19,359 nt of DNA from Bacteroidales bacterium UBA1182 (GTDB taxonomy: Bacteria; Bacteroidota; Bacteroidia; Bacteroidales; Bacteroidaceae), in contig DBYQ01000086.1 of NCBI GenBank assembly GCA_002310015.1, forward strand, positions 34,165 through 53,523, read 5' to 3'. Of this stretch, positions 12,843 through 19,359 are shown in pieces. Numbering within the stretch: position 1 is the stretch's first letter; the number at the start of each line of letters is the position of its first letter. Position numbers and translations under genes: made by a program. The notes under the pieces are model-generated. The model was not told the origin of the DNA and did no database searches. It saw nothing but the letters and a program-made list of their open reading frames with translations.

Positions 12843-12890
12843 AATGACCAACTTTAAATGCAAACAATTATATTATTAATAATCAAGCGT

Positions 12891-14873
12891 TTATTTTACT
12901 ATATTCATCTCATCGAGCAGATAACCTGCACCGCCGAACTTATCCATCATCCACAGCACATAGCGTATGTCAACGCAAATACAACGCGTAAGTTCCGGCT
13001 CAAATATCACGTCACTGCTCATAGCCTCCCAGTTGCCGTCAAAAGCCAAACCTATCAGGTTACCCTCAGCATCCATCACAGGGCTGCCTGAGTTACCGCC
13101 GGTAATGTCAAGATTGGTAAGGAAACATACAGGCACATCACCGTCTGGACCGGCATACTGCCCAAAATCACGTTTCTCAAACAACTCTTTCTGGCGGGCT
13201 GGCACGCGGAACTCATAGTTTGCAGGATCCTCCTTGTCTATCACACCCTGCATGGAGGTGTAGTAGTCATATTTCTTGCCCTCCTTAGTGGTATAACCCT
13301 GCACCGTGCCGTATGTAAGGCGGCAGGTGGAGTTGGCGTCAGGATATAACTTAGCTCCCTTGTTCCACTCCATCAGACCAGCCGTGAATACTTTTGATGC
13401 CGAATCACGCACACCCGCTGCATCATTTGAGTATGAGGCACTTATGAGTCTGCGTGCTCCCCTGATCTGCGCATTCAATTTGGCTACCGGATCATCGGCC
13501 AGTTCCATATAATCCTTTGTCTTGAGCTTGGCAGAATCAGCGTATGCGCTGTATGCAAACAGCGTGTCAACATTCAGAGATGAGAGGTCAAGTGAATCCT
13601 TGGGGCTGGCATTCTCCGTATAGAACCTGACCATAGCCTTGGCTATCTCACGGTCAAGCTCAGGACTGTAATTGCGGTAGAACGCCTCCCTGTCAGCGCC
13701 TCTCATCTGTGACAGCCGCAGTAGCTCAATATTGCCCAAGCTCTCACTGTACACCGCATTCCTTACGTTATACTCCGTATTGGCCTTGACAGACTTCTCT
13801 ATATCCGATATTGCCGTAGCGTATTTAGCGGCACGTTTAGGCTTGGCATTCACCCACTCCATGAAATCAGCCTCCTTATGGCGCTGGCGTCCAATTACAT
13901 CCAGATCAGCGAAACTCTCCTTCATGCCACGCCACTTCTTCCAACCGTTTGCCGATGACGCATACTTGTTGGCATACATAAGGCTTATGGTATCATTGGA
14001 GCGCATACCCTGCCACATAACATCCTGACGGACAGTACGGGCGGCAATACGCACATCCTGGACCTCCATCATCTGCTCCAGCTGAGCAGCCGTCTGGAAA
14101 CGCTGCGTACGTGCAGGATACCCCATCACCATTGCAAAATCGCCCTCATCCATACCCTTGAGAGATATGCTCAGGAACTGCTTGGGGCGCAGAGGGATAT
14201 TATCCTCACTGTAATCTGCCGGATTGCCGTCACGGTCAGTATAGACGCGGAACATGGAGAAATCACACGTATGGCGCGGCCACATCCAGTTATCGGTCTC
14301 ACCACCGAACTTACCGGCCGATGCAGGCGGAGCGCCCACAAATCGCACGTCACGATACACCTTATTAACTATAATATAGCTCCGGTTTCCGTTATAGAAT
14401 CCTGTAACCTGCACCTGGCAACCGGGATTCTCCTTTCTGCACTTCTCCAGCAGCGCATCAATCTTACTCTGAGGCATCCCGGTAACATCAGTCATGCTCT
14501 GAAGGAATGTCACTGACAGCCCCGGCACAGGAATTTCCTCTTCCAGACCCATAGCCCAATATCCGTCCTCCAGATAGTTGTGCTCAGGAGTGGAAAGAGC
14601 CTGGATATTGGAATAACCGCAATGATGGTTGGTAACCAGCAGCCCACGGTCAGAGATTATCTCTGCTGTACATCCGCTCCCGAAACGCACTACAGCATCC
14701 TTGATAGAGGCTTTCTTCTCATTGTAAATATCGGCCGCACTTATCTTTAGCCCCAGCTTCTTCATATCAGCCTGGTTCATCTTCTTGAGCGTAGGCAGCA
14801 TCCACATACCCTCATCGGCCTTGACCGATACCACGCCCAACAGCAGTGCCAGTATTAATATAGTTCTCTTCAT
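12891..14873 (-). CDS. S46-family dipeptidyl-peptidase, predicted DPP7-type specificity
   Basis: 660 residues from the ATG at 14873, which gives a clean signal peptide (MKRTILILALLLGVVSVKA); a longer frame from 14963 has no such start. Catalytic triad candidates are His84 (TNHHCGY), Asp204 (RHTCDFSMFR) and Ser595 (TGGNSGSP). The residue 18 positions after the nucleophile, which decides specificity in this family (Arg in DPP11 for Asp/Glu, Gly in DPP7 for hydrophobic P1), is Gly613 in FDGNWEAM. This predicts DPP7-like release of dipeptides with hydrophobic P1. Such periplasmic peptidases feed peptides to amino-acid-fermenting Bacteroidales. The first gene of the leftward group, it is divergent from the alpha/beta hydrolase. 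Confidence 0.92.
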   Translation of the reverse strand: MKRTILILALLLGVVSVKADEGMWMLPTLKKMNQADMKKLGLKISAADIYNEKKASIKDAVVRFGSGCTAEIISDRGLLVTNHHCGYSNIQALSTPEHNYLEDGYWAMGLEEEIPVPGLSVTFLQSMTDVTGMPQSKIDALLEKCRKENPGCQVQVTGFYNGNRSYIIVNKVYRDVRFVGAPPASAGKFGGETDNWMWPRHTCDFSMFRVYTDRDGNPADYSEDNIPLRPKQFLSISLKGMDEGDFAMVMGYPARTQRFQTAAQLEQMMEVQDVRIAARTVRQDVMWQGMRSNDTISLMYANKYASSANGWKKWRGMKESFADLDVIGRQRHKEADFMEWVNAKPKRAAKYATAISDIEKSVKANTEYNVRNAVYSESLGNIELLRLSQMRGADREAFYRNYSPELDREIAKAMVRFYTENASPKDSLDLSSLNVDTLFAYSAYADSAKLKTKDYMELADDPVAKLNAQIRGARRLISASYSNDAAGVRDSASKVFTAGLMEWNKGAKLYPDANSTCRLTYGTVQGYTTKEGKKYDYYTSMQGVIDKEDPANYEFRVPARQKELFEKRDFGQYAGPDGDVPVCFLTNLDITGGNSGSPVMDAEGNLIGLAFDGNWEAMSSDVIFEPELTRCICVDIRYVLWMMDKFGGAGYLLDEMNIVK

Positions 14874-14893
14874 TGCCTTTAAATTATATACCG

Positions 14894-14901
14894 CAAAAAT
14901 A
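14894..14901 (-). promoter_or_regulatory. Candidate promoter (-7 box TATTTTTG) of the S46 peptidase
   Basis: On the minus strand TATTTTTG (followed by CGG) matches TAnnTTTG. The predicted start site near 14887 gives a leader of about 14 bases, which is short. It lies within the frame extension rejected as coding, supporting the ATG at 14873. Confidence 0.4.
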
Positions 14902-14933
14902 ACATTTTCATTATGATTTTTAGTTTTAGATAT

Positions 14934-14941
14934 TATCTTTG
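14934..14941 (+). promoter_or_regulatory. Candidate promoter (-7 box TATCTTTG) of the alpha/beta hydrolase
   Basis: TATCTTTG is a very good match to the Bacteroidota -7 element. The predicted start site is near 14948, only about 10 bases before the ATG at 14958, so a very short leader or use of the ATG at 14964 is implied. It is back to back with the S46 promoter element, 32 bases apart. Confidence 0.45.
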
Positions 14942-14957
14942 TGATAATATAAATTGT

Positions 14958-15962
14958 ATGCAAATGATTAGGACTATTATCAGATATCCGATATTGGCAT
15001 TGCTGATTTGTTTTGCACTTCCCTTTGAAACATTTGCACAGACCAGCAAATTGCCTGAGCGTAAGACATATATGTATGTCACACGTGATTCCGTACTGTA
15101 TCTCGATGTATATAAACCCCTTAACCCACGTGAGGATAAGGCTTGCGTAATGATCCTGTTTGGAGGAGGTTTCTATCTGGGCACCCGCGATAACCTATAT
15201 ATAAGGCAGTCAGCAGAGCCGCTTGTGGAGCGCGGATTTACAGTCATATCCATAGATTACCGTCTGGGCTTACGTGACCGGCAACTCGTAGCTGACCACA
15301 ATAGCCTCTTCAAATACACAGCCATGTTCAGGAAGTGCATAGACATGGCTATTGAAGATTGTTCCGATGCAATAGAATGGACCTGCCGCAATGCCAATAT
15401 GCTGGACATAAACCCTGAACGCATTGTACTTACCGGCAATTCTGCAGGAGCAGTAACCGTGCTGGAGCTGGATCATGCCAGAGCCAACTCACAACCCACC
15501 GCCAGCTCTCTGCCGCAAGGATGGATGCCTGCCGCCGTTGTGCCATACGCAGGTGGTCTGCTATGCCGCAAGAAAGACCTCAAGTACAAGACACCGCCGG
15601 CACCCACGCTGATGTTTCACGGAACCAAGGACAAGATTGTATCATACAAGTCTTTTGGAATGCCGTTCCAGCCCAAGATACGCGGTGCCAACAGAATAGA
15701 CAAGGTCATGGATAAACAGAATTTCAACCACTGGACAATACGCTGTGAAGGAAACCATCATGAGGTATCATGCTGGCTGCCCGGATCAACAGATATCTTC
15801 TGTTCATTTGTAGAGATGGCTTTTGACAAGCGTCCCTCAACACTTGACGCCACACTGAATGAAGCCGATATCCCCACCAACCGCTGGACAGGCAAGAACA
15901 TCTTTGACCTCTATCTGAACGCAGATTCCAAAACAGCCAACACACCTACACAAATCTACTGA
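14958..15962 (+). CDS. Secreted alpha/beta hydrolase (carboxylesterase/BD-FAE-like)
   Basis: 334 residues from the ATG at 14958. A signal peptide (1 to about 27, ending ETFAQ) is followed by an alpha/beta hydrolase fold. The oxyanion-hole segment is ILFGGGFYLG (66-75), the nucleophile elbow GNSAG gives Ser162, and the rest of the triad is probably Asp225 (HGTKDKIV) and His267 or His268 (EGNHHEV). It resembles BD-FAE/Aes-type esterases, so removal of acetyl, feruloyl or other acyl groups from polymers in the periplasm or outside is plausible. No polysaccharide-utilisation genes are beside it. Two more in-frame starts exist: 14913 (upstream, overlaps the -7 element) and 14964 (two residues shorter). 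The stop is 8 bases from the stop of the convergent LRR gene. Confidence 0.85.
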   Translation: MQMIRTIIRYPILALLICFALPFETFAQTSKLPERKTYMYVTRDSVLYLDVYKPLNPREDKACVMILFGGGFYLGTRDNLYIRQSAEPLVERGFTVISIDYRLGLRDRQLVADHNSLFKYTAMFRKCIDMAIEDCSDAIEWTCRNANMLDINPERIVLTGNSAGAVTVLELDHARANSQPTASSLPQGWMPAAVVPYAGGLLCRKKDLKYKTPPAPTLMFHGTKDKIVSYKSFGMPFQPKIRGANRIDKVMDKQNFNHWTIRCEGNHHEVSCWLPGSTDIFCSFVEMAFDKRPSTLDATLNEADIPTNRWTGKNIFDLYLNADSKTANTPTQIY

Positions 15963-15970
15963 CACAATAG

Positions 15971-18900
15971 TTATTCCATAATGAATATCTGTCTTGTCTG
16001 ACCATTGTTGTACTTGATTATATTGATGCCGCTCTGCGGGTGACCAAATCTCTGACCTGAAAGGTTATAGTAAGCTGCAGGAACTCCAGCGCCTGTCTCA
16101 GAATTATCCGGAATAATCTTCACATCATCTGTATCAAATGTCTGTATATCCTGGAACCGGTTCCACACGTTAGCATTTCTGTATGCCTCAACACACCCCT
16201 CCGGGACATATAGCGTGGCCTTGTCATATATTGGGTCTGAGAAAACATTTGAATTATAATCAAAACTAATCGGGTTTTCACTGAAACAATATATTGATGA
16301 CAAACTATCGCACCTTACGAACGCGTAACCATCAATTGTCTCAACACTGGCAGGAATAGATACTGTTTTTAGATTCTCACAATCCTCGAATACAAACCAG
16401 CCTATGCATGTGACATTCTCTGGAATAATGGCAGACGTCAAATTACGGCATTCCGCGAATGTATTATCCTCTATACGCGTAACGCTATTGGGGATGACAA
16501 CAGATATTAAGTTTGTACAAGAATAAAAAGCCCCTTCCCCTATCGATGTTACCCCTGCTGGTATTTCAATAGATGTCAAGCTCGTACAAAAGTAGAATGC
16601 TTCATTTCCTATAGATATAACACTGGGGGGTATTTCAATAGAAGTCAAGCCTGTGCAATCAGAAAAAGCAGCATCTGCAATTCCGATAATACCATCTTTT
16701 AATTGAATTTTTGTATTAGCTGGCATATCCCCCTTATATGTATATGCCCAATTATTTAAATACACCACTCCATCAGGCTGGTTATCGTACCATTTTGTTT
16801 CATGGAATGCATTTCTTCCTATATATGCCACACTATCAGGAATATCAATGGTGGCCAAATCTCTACAGAAACTGAAAGCCCCCTCTCCTATTGATGTAAC
16901 ACTGGATGGGATTTCAATCGAGGTTAAGCCAAAACATCCTGTTCCTTCAAAAGCTAAACTCCCGATTGATGTAACGCCGTCAGGAATGATTGTAGCCTTA
17001 CAGCCATAAATGAGTGTGTTGCTTTGGGTCTCTATTATTGCATTGCAGTTATTACGTGAATCATACACACTATTGGCATTAGCAACTACGATGGATACCA
17101 AGTTTGAACAACCGTCAAAAACACGTTTTCCGATTGATGTCACACTTGATGGAATTTCAATCGAAGTCAGCCCATAACAACCAACAAAAGCCCAATCTCC
17201 GATTGAAATCACACTAGATGGGATTTCAATGAAAATCAAATTTTCATAACAATAACTGAAGGCAGCATCTGCAATTCCTATAATGCCATCTTTTAATCGA
17301 ATTTTAGTATTAGCTGGCATATAACCCTTATACGTGTACACCCAATTATCTAAATACACCACTCCATCAGGCTGTCTTTCGTACCAACTTGTACCATTAA
17401 AAGCATCACTTCCTATGCGCGTCAAACTATTTGGAATATCAATTGAGGCTAAACCTGTACAGCCATAAAATGCACGATCATCAATACATGTAACACTGGA
17501 AGGGATTTTAATCGAAGCCAAACCCGTACAACCAGAAAATGCTTCATATCCAATTGATGTCACACTGGATGGAATTTCAATCGAGGTCAAACCCGTACAA
17601 CCTTCAAATGCACTTGATCCGATTGATGTTACACTGGAGGGAAATTCGATGGAAGTCAAACCAGTACAACCTTCAAATGCATAAGATCCGATTGATGTCA
17701 CGCCGTCAGGAATTATTGTACCCTTACAACCATAAAGGAGATTGTTGCTCCGGGTTACTATTATCGCATTGCAATTATTACGTGAATCATATACGTTGTT
17801 GGCATTTGCAACTACGATGGAGATCAAATTTGAACAGCCATCAAAAACATCATATCCAATAGATGAAACACTTGCAGGTATTTCAATAGATGTCAAACCT
17901 ATACAGCCAGAAAAAGCCCTATCTGCTATCACTTTAGTACCTTCTCTTATCTCAAGTTTAGAATCAAACGGAATATTACCTTTATATGTATATGCACATT
18001 TTCCCACATACATCACACCATCAGGTTGGTTTTCGTACCAACTTGTTCCATATATAGCATTTATTCCTATATATGACACACTCTCCGGGATATCAATGGA
18101 GGCCAAGCTTGTACAATCGAAGAATGCGTATTCTCCTATATATGTTACACTGGATGGGATATCAATGGAGGATAAGCCTGTGCAGCCATAGAAAGCATAA
18201 CTTTCAATTGAAGTCAAACTTTCTGGGATATCAATAGAGTTCAAGCTTGCACAACCAGCAAAAGCCTGATATCCGATTGATGTAACGCCGTCAGGAATGA
18301 TTGAACCCTTACAACCGCATATAAGCCTATTGCTTTGGGTTTCGATTATAGCATTACAACTATCACGTGAATCATATGTAGAATTACCCTTTGCAACTAC
18401 TATGGATGTCAGATTTTCACAATTAGAAAAAGCCCTACCATCAACGTATGTAACACCGTTACCAATGGAGACGGATCTCAAATTACAGCAATCAGAAAAT
18501 GTTCCATAATCAATACTTTTCACGCCATTACCAATTGAGACTGATGTCAAATTTTCACAGCCAGAAAAGATTCCACCTTCAAAATATGTAATTCCGTCAC
18601 CTATAGAGATGGATGTCAAGCCATTGCAACCTGAGAAAACTCCGTTTCCAATTGACATCACACTATTCGGAATTACAATGGAGGTCAAACCAGTACCTGA
18701 AAAAGCATAATCACCAATAGATGTTACACTATTTGAGATTTCAATGGACGTCAAGCCACTACCTGCAAAAGTACCTATTTCTATGCGTGTTACACTATCT
18801 GGTATTACAATTGAGGTCAAACCCTTACAGTTCTCAAAAGCATATTCTCCAATAGATGTCACACTATTTGGAATATAAATAGACGTCAAACCACTACAGC

Positions 18901-19359
18901 CTTCAAAAGCATAATCCCCTATATATTCTACACTATTTGGAATTTCAATGGACGTCAATTTCCAACAACCGTTAAAAGCATTTTTTCCAATAGATGTTAC
19001 ACTATTGGGAATTTCAACAGATTCCAACCAATTACACCCAATGAAAGCACCGTCTGCAATACCAACAGTACCTTCTCTCAATTGAAGATTGGATTCTGGC
19101 ATTGTTGCACCATATCTATACGAATATGCAATATCCCCTATATATATAACACCAGAAGGTTGACTGAAATACCATTCTGTTTCACGGAAAGCTCCTACTC
19201 CTATAGTTGTTACACTGGATGGGATATCAACAGATGCCAAACCAGAGCAGCCAGAGAATGCATAATCTCCAATCGAAGTCACACTGGATGGGATATCAAC
19301 AGATGTCAAGCCAGAACAATCTGAGAAAGCACCATTTCCTATTGATGTTATACCTTCCG
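15971..19359 (-). CDS. BspA-like leucine-rich-repeat surface protein, N terminus beyond the window edge
   Basis: About 1,128 residues are visible and the frame stays open to the right edge, so this is a 5'-partial gene. An apparent start at 19309 is a TTG inside a repeat and is not a real start. Nearly the whole protein is LRR_5/BspA-type repeats of 23 or so residues (SIxIPSSVTSIGxxAFxGCxGLT). Two insert types interrupt them. The C terminus has the usual BspA-type end (ATLYVPEGCVEAYRN, near 'VWNRFQDI') and then YNLSGQR...GINIIK, a motif seen at the end of many Bacteroidales surface proteins. The protein is likely exported and surface-bound, with a role in adhesion or host contact as for characterised BspA proteins; the ligand is unknown. 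It looks more A+T-rich than the metabolic genes to its left. Confidence 0.9.
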   Translation of the reverse strand, partial: EGITSIGNGAFSDCSGLTSVDIPSSVTSIGDYAFSGCSGLASVDIPSSVTTIGVGAFRETEWYFSQPSGVIYIGDIAYSYRYGATMPESNLQLREGTVGIADGAFIGCNWLESVEIPNSVTSIGKNAFNGCWKLTSIEIPNSVEYIGDYAFEGCSGLTSIYIPNSVTSIGEYAFENCKGLTSIVIPDSVTRIEIGTFAGSGLTSIEISNSVTSIGDYAFSGTGLTSIVIPNSVMSIGNGVFSGCNGLTSISIGDGITYFEGGIFSGCENLTSVSIGNGVKSIDYGTFSDCCNLRSVSIGNGVTYVDGRAFSNCENLTSIVVAKGNSTYDSRDSCNAIIETQSNRLICGCKGSIIPDGVTSIGYQAFAGCASLNSIDIPESLTSIESYAFYGCTGLSSIDIPSSVTYIGEYAFFDCTSLASIDIPESVSYIGINAIYGTSWYENQPDGVMYVGKCAYTYKGNIPFDSKLEIREGTKVIADRAFSGCIGLTSIEIPASVSSIGYDVFDGCSNLISIVVANANNVYDSRNNCNAIIVTRSNNLLYGCKGTIIPDGVTSIGSYAFEGCTGLTSIEFPSSVTSIGSSAFEGCTGLTSIEIPSSVTSIGYEAFSGCTGLASIKIPSSVTCIDDRAFYGCTGLASIDIPNSLTRIGSDAFNGTSWYERQPDGVVYLDNWVYTYKGYMPANTKIRLKDGIIGIADAAFSYCYENLIFIEIPSSVISIGDWAFVGCYGLTSIEIPSSVTSIGKRVFDGCSNLVSIVVANANSVYDSRNNCNAIIETQSNTLIYGCKATIIPDGVTSIGSLAFEGTGCFGLTSIEIPSSVTSIGEGAFSFCRDLATIDIPDSVAYIGRNAFHETKWYDNQPDGVVYLNNWAYTYKGDMPANTKIQLKDGIIGIADAAFSDCTGLTSIEIPPSVISIGNEAFYFCTSLTSIEIPAGVTSIGEGAFYSCTNLISVVIPNSVTRIEDNTFAECRNLTSAIIPENVTCIGWFVFEDCENLKTVSIPASVETIDGYAFVRCDSLSSIYCFSENPISFDYNSNVFSDPIYDKATLYVPEGCVEAYRNANVWNRFQDIQTFDTDDVKIIPDNSETGAGVPAAYYNLSGQRFGHPQSGINIIKYNNGQTRQIFIME
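16650..19200 (-). repeat. Higher-order repeat in the LRR gene: alternating 'WY' and 'YDSR' cassettes
   Basis: Four cassettes of the form (E/T)xWYxxQPDGVxY...YTYKG...ADxAF lie at roughly 16655-16805, 17255-17405, 17910-18060 and 19045-19195. Three cassettes of the form VVAxxNxxYDSRxxCNAII...GCKxxIIPDGVTSIG lie at roughly 16965-17103, 17685-17826 and 18274-18411. They alternate strictly (WY, YDSR, WY, YDSR, WY, YDSR, WY), with plain LRRs between. This pattern suggests duplication of blocks of about 600-730 bp. Edges are approximate. Confidence 0.85.

Noticed and set aside
12872..12883. 12-bp palindrome ATTATTAATAAT before the sirtuin gene
   Set aside because: It is made only of A and T, likely by chance, and no nearby promoter element supports an operator.
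14874..14963. Longer S46 peptidase start at 14963
   Set aside because: The first 30 residues would precede a complete signal peptide starting at 14873 and would overlap both divergent promoter elements.
19307..19309. TTG as start codon of the LRR gene
   Set aside because: The reading frame continues upstream to the window edge with clear LRR sequence, so this is an internal codon of a 5'-partial gene.

Overview
The window looks like a chromosomal segment of a Bacteroidales bacterium (Bacteroides, Prevotella or Muribaculaceae type; genus not resolved). The grounds are a BspA-like LRR surface protein with the C-terminal motif 'YNLSGQR...GINII', a Bacteroidota-style TonB-family protein, a secreted S46 dipeptidyl-peptidase, a DUF4250 protein, and several upstream sequences fitting the Bacteroidota -7 consensus TAnnTTTG. 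No tRNA, rRNA, CRISPR array, transposase or integrase was seen, and no gene-free stretch exceeds 300 bases.

Region 1 (48-8577, minus strand) holds the most unusual content: six tightly packed genes that look like one operon. In transcription order they are: (1) a two-TM ion-channel-like protein with two degenerate Rossmann/RCK-like domains and a C-terminal RyR (ryanodine receptor) domain; (2) a 96-aa stand-alone RyR-domain protein; (3) a TonB-family protein with one TM; (4) an N-terminal TIR-domain protein with one TM and an extracytoplasmic beta-rich part; (5) an exported beta-sandwich/coiled-coil protein; (6) its paralogue, extended by exactly sixteen 42-residue kinesin-light-chain-type TPRs. 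Junctions are 4-base overlaps, a 1-base overlap, or gaps of 12-19 bases, so the products are probably made together. A TIR enzyme candidate, a RyR-bearing channel and periplasmic scaffold proteins suggest an envelope-spanning signalling or defence system. I infer this from architecture; I know of no described system with this gene order.

Region 2 (8689-11594) has a GH3 beta-N-acetylhexosaminidase-like lipoprotein (minus) divergent from a PurF-like protein (plus). The latter keeps the PRPP loop and four Fe-S cysteines but lacks the glutaminase nucleophile (Gly2 instead of Cys) and other glutamine-site residues. The 284-base divergent spacer carries candidate promoters for both genes.

Region 3 (11585-14873, minus) contains a DPP7-type S46 peptidase, then a sirtuin without zinc cysteines, a DUF4250 protein and an 84-residue conserved hypothetical. 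The last ends in a 10-base tail-to-tail overlap with the PurF-like gene.

Region 4 (14958-15962, plus) is a secreted alpha/beta hydrolase, divergent from the peptidase. Region 5 (15971-19359, minus) is the C-terminal part of a giant BspA-like LRR protein that runs off the right edge. Two kinds of insert cassette alternate strictly within it, which points to growth by duplication of large blocks.
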